Shown: piece after piece, positions 33,574 through 45,300 of the stretch
Layout of the letters: each line of letters begins with the position of its first letter
Numbering within the stretch: the stretch's first letter is position 1
Assembly: GCA_025769875.1 (NCBI GenBank)
Contig: JAGFNK010000142.1
Span: forward strand, 1-64,000
Source of the DNA: Russula earlei
Taxonomy: Eukaryota > Basidiomycota > Agaricomycetes > Russulales > Russulaceae
Direction: 5' to 3'
Length of the DNA: 64,000 nt
Position numbers and translations under genes: made by a program
The notes under the pieces: generated by a model
Seen by the model: the letters and a program-made list of their open reading frames with translations, nothing else
What the model was told of the DNA's origin: nothing
Database searches by the model: none

Positions 33574-35805
33574 ATGATGCAGACCCACTCATCAATAAGT
33601 CCAGATTCCATTGAAGGGAGTCTAATCTCAGAAAGTAACAAGGCTATATGGACAACTGAAGAGGAAGCTGCATTTCTACTGTTCCTCGTTGAGTGGAACC
33701 AAGAAGGAAACATGACCTCCAACGCCATGTTCAAGGACCATACCTTCAACCAAGCAGCCAATTCTATTAAGCCCATGCATGAGAAGGGTCCTATCAAGAC
33801 TGGACCTATGTGCAAATCAAAATGGCAAACAGTATGATTTTTTTTTTTGCTTTGCCATATCATGCAGCTAACATTGTCCACTACTAGATGAAGAAAAAGC
33901 AATTGGTAATCATTGCTCTCAGGAATGAGTCTGGGTTCAGGCACCTATGGACTGATGAGAATGGAATTGTTGTTCCACCTGAAATGGAATCAGTGTGGAG
34001 TGATCTAGTCAAGGTGCGTACATTACATCTAATTTGTCAATGCCATCTGATCATTATTAAAAACATCAAGAATACAACAAGTACAGGGATAAAGGCTGGC
34101 TGCATCACATCATCATGAATGTCATGAACCATTCTCTGGAGAGGGCCCTTGAATGACCCTTCCTTATGAGAGGAAACCCAGTCCCTATGGTGTCACCCTA
34201 TTCACACAGACAAAAGGGGTGAGTAGAGGTGTCCACAATATCGTACGTGCATTGTCGCACGAGCGATTCTTGGCACAATCGACATACAGCAAGCCCCACT
34301 TAATGGCAACCCTTTTAGCAATAAAGGACAGTATTATAGCCTCCTTAAGGACCCTTTAGGACGACTCTAAGTGCCCTAAAATAGGCACTAACACAATACT
34401 AAGGACCCTACAACGTGTTATTAGACTAACTCTAATAACTATAGAACGAACTATAGAGCAATACTAAGGACCTTAATAGAAGTATTAGGGTCGACTCTAA
34501 GGACCTAATAGAACTATATAAAGGGCCTTATAGACAACTCAATTCCTGGAACCAAACTACAAGTCCCCAAATGACCAGCCCTAAACTAACTAACAGCAAA
34601 TGAATCAGGTGCTTTGCACGTGTACTAAAGCGGTGAACATGTGGACAATAGGGGCTCTTACTCATCATCAGAAGCCCTCTTACTCAGCAGCTTACTGAGC
34701 ATGACTGAGCATGCTCAGTAAGCATACTCCGACTTCTTACTCATCCATCTATTGTGCTTGATAACAAGGTTATGACTTGTTCCCTATTTAGCAGTTCTCT
34801 TGTAGTATATAAGTGCTCAATAAAGTAACAGACAGTCTTCAGACTGTCCATTTGTTTACAGCACTCTCCAACCCTGGGATACTCCTTTAAGGACCGTCCC
34901 CTTGTGACCATTCTGGCTACTTCCCTGCATACCTGCTTGACTCTACCAGTAACTGTACCCCTCTGGTACTTGATACTGCTTTGGACTCTGCTCCTTGCCC
35001 ACACCGTCCTAGACATCTATCAACTTGTCTTCGAACTGACCCCTTGCTCTTGAACTGGATAGTTCAACAGTGAGTCTTGACAATGAAATCTCTGATGCCA
35101 TCAAGTGCAAAAGGCCAACATTCATATGGGGGCATGCAGTTGACAGCCCATTTTACTCCCCCTCAGTCACCTGCATCACTGTCCCCCAATCCCAATTTGT
35201 TTGAACATCAAAGTGGGGACTCCTTGTCATCCCTGGCACCAGATCGCTCTTCCTCCTCATCCAGTGTCCTTCATTTCAAACACAAAGTATCTCAGGTCAA
35301 GGATGTTGCCTCCAAAACATCTTCCTCATTGATCAAAAAACTCAAGTCTGATTCCATGGCAGTTGCTGTCCATGGCATGCAGTCAACCATGGAGAGGTTT
35401 GCCGATAACTTCAACACAACCATGCATGCATTCATTGCTTTGTCCCCACCCCCATTGTCGCTGGCACTCCCCCCACTCCCAATGCCGCTGGCACTCCCCT
35501 CAAACCCAGCCCTGGCCCCACCTCTGGCCATGCATATGCCACCTCCAAATGACATCATAACTATCTTGGCACTTCCCGAGATCACCCATCGGTCACTGGC
35601 AATTCAACATCTTACCAAGGATATTGAACTGAATGGTGAATGGCTCTCCATGGATGATGTTGTCCCTGTGATCAATGTCTTGGGATCTTGTGACATCATG
35701 CATGTAGACAGTTATATTGTGCTTATGACTAATGGGTCAGTGTTGTCACGCAAGATTGCATGCAACTACATCAAGGATCTATTGGAGAATGCCAGGATGT
35801 CCTGA
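33574..35805 (+). pseudogene. Harbinger Myb/SANT-like DNA-binding protein, split by a solo LTR
   Basis: It is the accessory DNA-binding protein of PIF/Harbinger elements, which works with the transposase on element ends. ATG 33,574 opens a Myb/SANT-like (trihelix) domain with WTTEEEAAFLLFLVE, FKDHTFNQAA and GPMCKSKW. Introns are 33,832-33,887 and one ending at 34,070 (donor near 34,014-34,018). The solo LTR at 34,120-35,082 interrupts the next exon; removing it with one ATGAA copy rejoins the frame (…HHIIMKSLMPSS). The rest (35,083-35,805) is Ser/Pro-rich, then a C-terminal section with ALPEITHRSLAIQHL, and ends at TGA 35,803. Except for the LTR it has few defects. Confidence 0.85.
34120..35082 (+). 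mobile_element. Solo LTR, family LTR1, copy B
   Basis: It is 963 bp, TGTCATGAACC to GAGTCTTGACA, with 5-bp duplication ATGAA at 34,115-34,119 and 35,083-35,087. It contains 'aactatataaaggg' and 'caataaagta' like copies A and C. It lies inside a coding exon of the Harbinger SANT protein. Confidence 0.95.
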
Positions 35806-35854
35806 CTGTAGTTGTACTTCTACAGTAATCACCCATCACATGTCTGTATTGTAA

Positions 35855-35965
35855 TTTGTTGAATGCCATGAAGTGTTTCCAATGGTGGACAGCCACAGGG
35901 TGACCAGAGAGGTTTTGCATGGCAACGATATATTTTCTGAAAACATGTGGACATGTGTCTGAACT
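35855..35965 (-). pseudogene. Fragment resembling an F-box/LRR protein C-terminus
   Basis: On the minus strand this reads KYIVAMQNLSGHPVAVHHWKHF. It matches the C-terminal signature of the F-box/LRR relic at 47,590 (KYIKRFIAARKLSGHPVAVHPW) and of the family known in agaricomycetes. It sits just downstream of the Harbinger transposase stop and may have been captured by the element. Only about 35 codons are similar, so this is tentative. Confidence 0.5.
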
Positions 35966-36229
35966 AAATACCTGCTGTGTGATCCTGAAGTGTTTTCTGA
36001 TACTGCTCCCACATCTCACCTGCAATCCTGTCTAACCTGATATTTGCTTGCTCCCTCTCATAGTGCATCACTACTCCTCTTCCCAGTTCACCAGCCACTT
36101 CATGATGACCCACCTGAGGGTCTACCCTGTCATCAAATACGTTGATCTCACTGTGGTCATAATGGTGAATAAAATTGTGAAGGGCTGCAAGTGCCGATGG
36201 GATGTGCACTTGAATATCCATGTTATACT

Positions 36230-36500
36230 TGTCATTGTGATTTATTACTGATGCACTTTAGATATCACTCTGGGGTGTCAGCACAATGCTCCAGATAATA
36301 GTTCCATTATTTGGATCAATTTATGGCTTAGTCAGGTCGATATTACAGGCAGAGGAGCAGTAGTATACCTTAGTCTCAATTGCTCCTCTGCAGGTGTGTA
36401 GTAGTTTGACTCCTCATAACAATACTAGTCTCAATTACTCCTCTGCAGTTCCCTTTGAGTCCTGTGGACATAAGGGTGCTAATAGGTCGCTTATATAACA
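36230..36500 (+). repeat. 5' LTR of the copia element
   Basis: 271 bp; nearly identical to the 3' LTR, with only a few substitutions visible (for example tttagat/tgtagat, gatcaat/gatcgat, ttatata/ttattta). This implies a fairly recent insertion. It contains two copies of 'agtctcaatt…ctcctctgcag'. Confidence 0.95.
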
Positions 36501-36603
36501 GGTTATGGGCCCTGCTGTGCGACTTTAAGCAGAGCTTCACTCTACCCTCCCTATTTCACTTCTAGGACTCTTCAACAACTTCTGCTCTTGCCCAAGCAGT
36601 AAA

Positions 36604-39600
36604 ATGCGTCATAGACGTCCCTCATCACGATCTAAGGCTGTCCCAGCCTCCACTGGTGTCCAAAACACTTCTCAGACGACTCCTGCAGCTCCTCAGTCTG
36701 CCTTCATTGCCTCAGCAACTTCCCTGTTCTCTGCCACCTCTTCTGATGCTCATATCTCATCTTGGAATGCAGATACTGGTGCCTCAGCTCACATGACATT
36801 CAATCGCCACTGGATTCGTAATTTCACACCTCATCGAATCCCAATTCGCCTTGCTGATGGGTCTGTGATATATTCTGAGGGAATTGGGACTGTCAGGTTC
36901 AACCCTTTGGTGGAGGGGCAGGAACTTGCTCCTATAGAGTTCGCCAATGTGCTCTATGTTCCCTCTCTCTCTAGTAACCTCCTCTCTGTGCTATACCTCA
37001 CAATGAGTCGCCATTTTATCACTGTCATTCAAAAGGACACTCTCCACTTCATCAAGAATGACAGGATCATGTTCCAAGCAAAGGTATCCACCTCTAACTC
37101 AGCCTTTCTACTGGGGGAGACCATTCCTGTTGAGCACCATGCCTCCCTCTCATCCACCAGCACTCTCCCAATGAATCTGGACCTCTGGCATTGACGCCTT
37201 TGCCATCACCACCTGGCAGGTGTCAAGAAGCTGCCTTCAGGTAACCTGGTGACAGGACTCAGACTTGATTCTCAAGTTGATCCTGATCCAGTATGTGAAG
37301 CCTGTAAAGCTGGAAAGATGCATGCAGATCCCTTCCCACCTTCATCCTCTAGAGCATCCAGGCCTCTCCAGCTTGTCCACAGTGATGTGCATGGCCCTAC
37401 AAAGGTCCAAACAGCTCAGGGATATCGCTACTGGGTCACCTTTATTGATGACTTCTCTCGCTTTAAAGCTGTCTATCTCCTAAAGCACAAATCAGAGACA
37501 TTCATGGCCTTCAAACAGTTCAAATCTTGGGCTGAGAATGTCACAGGACAGAGGCTAGGCACACTGAGAGATGACAAGGGTGGGGAGTACATGTCTAGAG
37601 AGTTTGACTCTTTCTGCATAGATCATGGCATCCAGAGGCAGCACACAGCTAGGAATCGACCCCAGCAGAATGGTGTGGCAGAGAGGGCCAACAGGACAAT
37701 GGAGGAAGGTGTTATCTCTATGCTCTTTGAGTCTGGGATGCCCACATCATTCTGGGGCGAAGCACTGGCTGCATTCATCTCTGTTAGCAACAGGATCACC
37801 ACTACAGCACTGAGCAACAGTACTCCTCATGAATCTTTCTATGGGACTAAGCCAGATCTCTCTATGGTTCGGGTCTGGGGATGTACTGCTTATGTGCTCA
37901 TTCAGAGGGACAAGAGACCACTTGGAAGCCTAGGAGTGCACATGGAGAAGTGCATCTTCATTGGATACCCTCAGGGGTACAAGGCATGGAAATTCTACAA
38001 TCCTGTCACCAAGAAGGTGATCATTTCAGAAAGAGCTGACTTTGATGAGCGCTTCTTCATGAACAAAAAACAATCAGCACCACAATTACCCCCCCCTCGT
38101 CTCAATTCATTATTGGACTTCCCCCCTCCCTTCACATGTCTCCCAGAGACCCTGGACAACTTTCCAGAGGACTTTTATCGCTCACAGCAGCCAATTCATG
38201 GGGGAGATCAGCCTATGTCTTCTGTCTTGCCTTCTGCTCACTCCCCTTTGCCTCCATCATCTCCCATGTTCCACACTGCTCATCCAGGCCCTCCCAGAAC
38301 ACCATCTCCATCACCCACACCTCCTCCTGTCATCCCAGCTGCCCCTCGTCGCTCTCAGCGCCTTAGGCGACCTAGGGAAGAGTGGCTACCTGAGCAATGG
38401 GTCGTGCCACAGCACTACAGGCAGATCAGAGAACCCACTCCAGCTGTCCCCTCATCAGACGAAGATGAGAGTGACTCAGATGATCCACGCGACCCCCTGA
38501 ATATGCACTCAGCCTCTGTGATTGAGCCACACTCCTACTCACAGTCCCAGAGATGCCCTGATGCCGATCTGTGGCATAAGGCATGCGAAGAGGAGATGGA
38601 GGCCCACAGAGTCAATGGCACTTGGGAAATCGTCACATTGCCCCCTGGGAAGCGTGCCATCGGTTCCAGATGGTTCATGAAGGTGAAACACAATGCTGAT
38701 GGCACCCTGGACCGCTACAAAGCCAGACTGGTTGCCAAAGGCTACTCCCAGCGCCCAGGCTTCAATTTCAAAGAGACCTTTGCCCCCACTGTCAGATATT
38801 CCACCATCAGGATCATCTTGGCCTTGGCAGCTCTGGAGGACCTTGAACTTCGCTCTGTGGACATCTCTCATGCTTATCTCAATGGTGAGCTGGAGGAGGA
38901 GATCTACATGAAGCAACCTGAAGGCTTTGAGATTGGTGGACCAGATCATGTCTGCAAGCTCAGGAAGTTGCTCTATGGCCTCAAGCAAGCAGGGAGAGTT
39001 TGGAACAAGACCCTCCATTCTGTGCTCTTGTCTATGGGCTTCCAGTGTCTCCAATCGGATCATGGACTCTACATTTACCTCAGGGATGGTGTGCGGATCC
39101 TAATGCCTGTCTTTGTGGATGATATCACCCTAGCTGGCAAGGATGGCGCCAAAATCGACACTGTCATCCAAGAGCTGTCTTCCCACTTCAAGCTTTGAGA
39201 TCTGGGCCCAACCACTCAACTCCTAGGCATGGAGATTCACAGAGATCGCTCCCAGCATTGCCTCTCCCTCTCCCAAAGTCATTTCATCACCAACCTTCTC
39301 CAGGAGCTGTTGCGCAGCATAGAGCGCAGCTAACAGGCCAAGCAACCCACCTTAGAGGTTGTGCTAATGCTCAAGTGATATTGGGGTGTAGAGCGATGTG
39401 TATACTCATCTACATGTATGGTATTTATACCTCTATGACCCAGGGCTGTTCCTAAGTCCAAAAGAGGTGACTACAGGTGTCCACTATATTGCGCATTAAG
39501 TGACACGTGATGTGGAAACGTTCTAGATGCAGCATAAGGCTGCATCGTGTGATAGATAGTGTAGTATGCGTAACCCTATTGCCATAAGCACATATACTAA

Positions 39601-40476
39601 AGTTCTGTCTAACACGTAACATCTATGAGCGGATCTTGAACCTTGTATGAAGGTCTTCGCCTTCTTTGATCCGTTCGGGTTCTGGTTCAACAGGAGCTTG
39701 GACTACATGACTGCAAGCCTGTATCAACTCCTCTCAACCCTGGACTTCACCTTTCCACCTCCATGAGCCCTCAGATGGAGGCAGACGCTCTGGAGATGCG
39801 CCAATACCCCTACATCTCTGTTGTGGGCTCCCTGATGTATCTGGCACTCACTACCAGACCAGACATTGCATTTGCTGCCGGAGTCCTTGCCAGATTCAAC
39901 TCCAATCCTGGTCTACCTCATTGGCAAGCTGCAAAGCATGTGCTTCGCTATTTGAAGGGCACCATTGATCTCAAACTTGTTTACAAGCCCTCTGATTCAC
40001 CAGAACACTTCATCACATACTCAGATTCAGATCATGGAGGCAATCCTGACAATGGGAAGTCCACTGGAGGCTATGTAGTCAAGATTGGCACTGGAGCAGT
40101 CTCTTGGAGCTCAAAGCTGCAGTCCCTAGTTGCCTTGTCCACCACTGAGGCAGAACACATTTCAGCTGTTGAAGCTGGAAAGGAGATCCTCTGGTTGCGC
40201 CAATTTATGGGGGAGCTTGGATACAAGATCTCTGGACCATCACTGCTCAGGATGGACAACCAGTCAGCCATTGCAGTAAGCAAGAACCCTGAGCACCATG
40301 GGAAGACGAAGCATCTTTCCCTTTGCCTCTTTTGGTTGAGGGATGCAGTTCAGGATGGCCTGATTGCACCCACATTTGTGACAACACAGGATATGGCTGC
40401 AGACATTCTCACCAAGGCCTTGGATCGGATAAAGGTACTTAAGTGCATTGGTATGCTTGGATTATCATATGGCTAA
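36604..40476 (+). pseudogene. copia Pol: protease-integrase-RT-RNase H, gag absent
   Basis: The frame starts at ATG 36,604 and soon gives the protease motif NADTGASAHM (about 36,768). Then come the GAG-pre-integrase region (LWH…RLCHHHLAGV), integrase (HSDVHGPTKVQTAQGYRYW and DDFSRF at about 37,380-37,460; DDKGGEY; RNRPQQNGVAERANRTM), a Pro/Ser-rich linker, RT (about 38,560-39,200, with VDDITLAGKD) and RNase H (YSDSDHGGNPDNGKSTGGY at about 40,018; DILTKAL at the end). TGA at 37,192 and 39,196 stand where relatives have Arg (LWHR, FKLRDLG). A solo LTR at 39,308-39,692 interrupts the RT C-terminus; removing it with one GGAGC restores LQELGLHD. Confidence 0.93.
39308..39692. mobile_element. Small solo LTR (family LTR5) inside copia pol
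   Basis: It is 385 bp, TGTTGCGCAGC to GGTTCAACA, with 5-bp duplication GGAGC at 39,303-39,307 and 39,693-39,697. Inverted ends TGTTG/CAACA. No other copy was noticed in the window. It is richer in CpG than the copia element around it. Confidence 0.92.
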
Positions 40477-40507
40477 GTGACCAGAGCCTTGTACTGACAT
40501 GGGGGAG

Positions 40508-40778
40508 TGTCATTGTGATTTATTACTGATGCACTGTAGATATCACTCTGGGGTGTCAGCACAATGCTCCAGATAATAGTTCCATTATTTGGATCGATTT
40601 ATGGCTTAGTCAGGTCGATATTACAGGCAGAGGAGCAGTAGTATACCTTAGTCTCAATTGCTCCTCTGCAGGCGTGTAGTAGTTTGACTCCTCATAACAA
40701 TACTAGTCTCAATTGCTCCTCTGCAGTTCCCTTTGAGTCCTGTGGACATAAGGGTGCTAATAGGTCGCTTATTTAACA
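40508..40778 (+). repeat. 3' LTR of the copia element
   Basis: 271 bp, TGTCATTGTG to TTTAACA, immediately after the purine tract 'catgggggag', followed by ATACT. Confidence 0.95.
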
Positions 40779-42311
40779 ATACTCAGGAGGGTACCAAAGG
40801 ATTTTGAAATGCCACTTAAGCATCCCAAACATATGCTCAATGATGTTGCAAGCTTGAGCATGGCGCAGATTGAATAATTCCTGGGGTGTGCATGGCCTAG
40901 GACAAGCATAAAAATTAGTGAGAAGATGGGAAAGAAAGAGAGAACACACCATATGCCAGCATAACCCCACTCAGACAGATGATATCATACACCTTGATGA
41001 GGAACAAGCAGTGTGTTTGATGAGGCAAAGCCTGCATCAGCAAGATAGTATTTCCCTCTTGGGATGGGGAAATTGGAATGATGTGCATCATAGAAAAGAG
41101 TTGAGTCAGCGGTGGAGCCCTCCCAACCAGTCAAAAGATATGTGAAGCAGAGGTCAAATGAGCAAGCAGCAAGGCAGTTCTGTGAGAGAACACCATTGTG
41201 GTCCCTTGTTGCATCACGCTCTGTGGCAGTGGAGTAACAACCGATGTGGGTGCCATCGATAGCACCCAGGGCATCCTTGAAAAAGGGAAAAATTTTGGGA
41301 TTCCCTTGGATAAAGGAGTGAGGAGGGGAATTGGCATCAGGAAGCTGTACAAAGGTGGTGTAGAAAGGGGGGGTTGCAAGAACTCCGAGTATCTTTTTAA
41401 AATATCTGGATATCCATCAGAAGATACATAGAAGGAAACCATGGGATACATACTTTGAGACCGTGCTTGGTGACTGCTAAAAACACTCTCCGATATTTGT
41501 TGTTGACAGCCCAGTGGAAGTGGCATAGAGAAATATGGCATCCTGTTCTTCAATTTGGACATGCTGAGATGACACAACACCAAAGTCGTGGAGAGTCTGC
41601 TGGAGCTTGTGAAACACATGTTTATGGACCCTAAGTTCATTCCAAATGCGTTCTGGGTGGCCAGTGAGTAGTTCATGGACCCAGGCAAGACCAGTGAGGG
41701 CAGAGGTGTGATATGGAATAGGAGGAGAATGGGGTTTGAGTATTGACAGTATGGCCTGGAAGCCATAAAGGGCATAACCTGTAAAATATAAAATCATTAG
41801 AAGTTGTTGGCATTGCTGTTGTACCTGCTGCAGATACAGCCTCTCCTGATCAAGGTAATCAGCCATAGCATTGACCAGGGGATGGACAGGTGACAACTCG
41901 AAATTGGGGGGTAAAAAATTGGCCGTGACCTGGAGGGGCATAAAATGTTTTTGGGCACATCAGTCATTACAACAACAAATATGTGAATTACAGTTAACAG
42001 ACAAAAACAACTGATATTAGTTAATCATATGACATGTCACTGTCATCACACCTGTCACACCTGGCTAATCCTGAAATTCAAGTTCCAAGTTCAAGTTTCA
42101 AGAAATCTCAGTTGCTGTATGGCAGTGTTGGCTGAAGGGCTGAAGGCCTTCAAATGGCTTGCCCTTCAGGAGGCCTTCAGTGAAGCCTTCAAGGCTCGTA
42201 ACAAAATTTTGAAGAGTTGAAGGGCTTCAAGGTCTGAGTGGCTGTGTTGTAGTTAGAAATTTTGTCAACTAATAATTTCAAACTCTTGACTCGTCCGAGA
42301 TGTCAGATGGC

Positions 42312-45300
42312 ACCAAATGCTCAGTCACTTTGGGCATTCTTTCATTGAGGCGAGAAGCAAAATGGAACCCATTATCACATGTACTGCAAGGGTTGTGTTG
42401 CTCAACATGAAGTGATTGGTGATGAAGGACTGGATGACGCTTCAGAATTTATTTCACAGAAGTTGAGATTCGAAACTGGTGAGTAACAATCGCCAACATG
42501 ACATGTCATGTTCACCCTCAATCTCCATATTAACACATACTTCAAAGCTTGCCAAGCAGCGGGCAGTACTCGAGGCTCAAAACTAGCCTTCATTGCACAT
42601 ATAATTGGGGGACAAGGCATTCAACCATGCCTATATGCATCAGATGCAGCAAAAGAAGAAGCAATCACCCAATGAGCCTTGGGAAAGACATCAGCTAAGG
42701 GTAACGTGACATCTGAGCCAACTGTCAACAACAGCAGCAGGAAACACTCCCAACCAAGCTCCACCATTGAACCAAGCTCCCATCCATGCCAGAAGTTGAA
42801 ACAAGCCATGCTGAAGACCTACCGAGGAGTGGACATGCCATTCAGTCAAGAAGAGATGGTTGCTGTCCAGGCCCAAGTCCTTCGAGCTGTTGTTTTGGCA
42901 AACCTTTTGTTCTGAGCAATGGGAAACCCAGAGATGTTGAAGCTCTTTGGGATGCTACAAATGGCTGCACCTGGAATCATACCATCTAGGAAAATAATTG
43001 GTGGTCGGTTGCTAGATGAAGCATCAGGATAGTTGACTCAACGCTTGAAAGAATCCTAACCGGAAAGAACCTTGGTTTATTGTAAGATTGTAACGACACT
43101 AGATCAATATGCAGTGCTGATTTTGGAAGTGTAGGACTGATGGATGGAAATCTCTCATGAAAGATGCTGTGAACGGCATTTGTGCAAATGTGGATTTCAA
43201 GGTATGTGCCATTGTGCCTGTTGTCTGTGATGTATCTCCCACACCATCTAGTCATATACGCTAGAGTTGATTCATTCAAATGCAAATGACAAGGATGGAC
43301 CTGCACAATGTTGGCAATTTGAAGAGATTATTGATCAGATAGAGAAAAAGTATGGTTGCACAGTTATCTACTTCACAACAGATGCAGATGGTGGTAGCAA
43401 CAAGGGTCAGAAATTACTGATAAAGAGTTGGCCGTACTTGATTGGGCCATCATGTTGGGCTCACCAGGTGTGTGCAGCAACATTTCATCATGCCATGTCA
43501 TAAATACTAATGGTTCAATTCACAAAGTTTCAATTGATTCTTGTCAACTACTTTAAGGTCTGCATTTACGTGGTAGAGATTGGAGCATCTGCAACAGCAC
43601 TGATAGGCTGGCTGTCATGAACCATTCCCCGGAGAGGGCCCTTGAAGGACCCTTCCTTATATGAGGAAACCCAGCCTCTATGATGCCACCCTGTTCACAC
43701 GAGCAAAAGGGGTGAGTAGAGGTGTCCACAATATCGCGCGCGCATTGTTGCGCGAGCGATTCTCGGCACAATCGACATACAGCAAGCCCCACTTAAAGGC
43801 AACCCTTCTAGCAACTAAGGACAGTATTAGAGCCTTCCTAAGGACCCTTTGGAACGACCCTAGGAACTCTACAATAGGTACTAACCTAGTATCAAAGGCC
43901 CAACAACGCGTTATTAGACCGACTCTAATAACTATAGAACGAACTATAAGGCAACACTAAGGACCTTAATAGAAGTATTAGGGTCGACTCTAAGGACCCT
44001 AATAGAACTATATAAGGGCCTTATAAGATAACACTATTCCATAACCAAACTACAAGTCCTCAAACAACCGGCCCTAAACTAACTAACAGGAAATGAATCA
44101 GGTGCTTGCACGTGTACTAAAGCAGTGAACACGTGGACAATGGAAGCTCTTACTCATCAAGAGAAGCTTCTTACTCAGCAGCTTACTGAGCATGACTGAG
44201 CATGCTCAGTAAGCGTCCTCCGACTTCTTACTCATCACTCTATTGTGCTTGATAACAAGGTTATGACTTGTTCCCTATTTAGCAGCTCTCTTGTAGTATA
44301 TAAGCGCTCAATAAAGTAGCGGACAGTCCTCAGACTGTCCATTTGTTTACGGCACTCTCCATTCCTGGGATACTCCTTTAAGGACCATCCCCTTGTGACT
44401 ATCCTGGCCTCTTCCCTGCGTGATTGTTCTACTCTCACAGTAACAATACCTCTCTGGTATTTGTTGCTCCTCTGGGTTCTACTCCTTGCCCACACGGTCT
44501 TGGACGTCTATCGACTCGTCTTCGAGCTTATCCCTCGCTCTTGAACTGGATAGTTCAACAGTGAGTCTTGACACTGGCTGAACAACCATGGGAAGGTCCA
44601 TACCATATTTAACGAGGCACAGGCAGATATCAGCAAGGACCATAATAATGGACGTCCTATCATTCTCACATATCTCATGGCCAATCTCACACGATGGATG
44701 ACACATTACATTGCCTTTGTTCGCTTATACACTGTCAAGGAACCACTTCAGCTTGCCGTAATGCTGCATCGAGTAGCTATTATTGCTGCACAAATTGGGG
44801 CAGCCAAGTCAATGGAGAAAGAATGGCTGACCAAAGATGCTGTACAGTTCTGTGACTTAATTAAAATCCACGCGTTCTGGACTGGGCTAGAGACCGTTAT
44901 AGGTGACATTGAGCCCATCTGCTATAGAACAAACATCAATCAGAGCAGCTCTACTTGGGCTGATCAAGTCCTACTTACCTTGGTGGGAATGTTCTTACAT
45001 TTCAAGGGTCATCCTGAGCCCCACGTTGCAACTGCGATGGTCAAACAACTTGAAAAGAGATGGAAGTCTTGTGACCAACCACTTTTCATCCTGGCCTTGA
45101 TTCTTAATCCATACGAGGGTCTATCCTGTTTTGAATCCACTGCAAATCTTAATTACTTCAAGTGAAATAACCTCCTCATTTCAGTATGTCATTTATGTCC
45201 ACTATCTCAAACTATACAGCAATTGATGGGTGTAGATGTATCATTGCATGAAAGCCTGGCCCTCAAACAGTGATATGCCACAGGAGTGTGCTACAAAGGA

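Larger units (their letters stand above)
36230..40778 (+). mobile_element. Ty1/copia retrotransposon
   Basis: It has two 271-bp LTRs (36,230-36,500 and 40,508-40,778), TGTCATTGTG to TATAACA/TTTAACA, and the 5-bp duplication ATACT (36,225-36,229 and 40,779-40,783). A possible primer site 'ggttatgggcc' follows the 5' LTR, and the tract 'catgggggag' precedes the 3' LTR. Domain order protease-integrase-RT-RNase H is diagnostic of copia. Only about 100 bp separate the 5' LTR from the pol frame, so gag is missing. Confidence 0.96.
35964..41941 (-). pseudogene. PIF/Harbinger DDE transposase, split by a copia element
   Basis: It is a nuclease of the DDE_Tnp_4 type. ATG at 41,941-41,939. The N-terminal helical part leads to WNELRVHKHVFHKLQ and EEQDAIFLYATSTGLST (about 41,640-41,480), the typical PIF entry region. 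Catalytic motifs on the minus strand: IDGTHIG (about 41,260), the LTGWEGSTADS section (about 41,125-41,095) and YYLADAGF (about 41,050), then NLRHAQACNIIEHMFGMLKWHF (about 40,865-40,800). The copia element (36,230-40,778) lies in codons for PPEY; on the far side the frame resumes with NMDIQVHIPSALAALHNFI and ends at 35,964. One TGA at 40,987-40,985 stands at an Arg position. Small frame changes near 41,450 are possible. Confidence 0.88.

Noticed and set aside
43661..44495. ORFs in LTR1 copies (also at 8,442-8,690 and 34,741-35,016)
   Set aside because: They are within solo LTRs and recur only because the LTR recurs.
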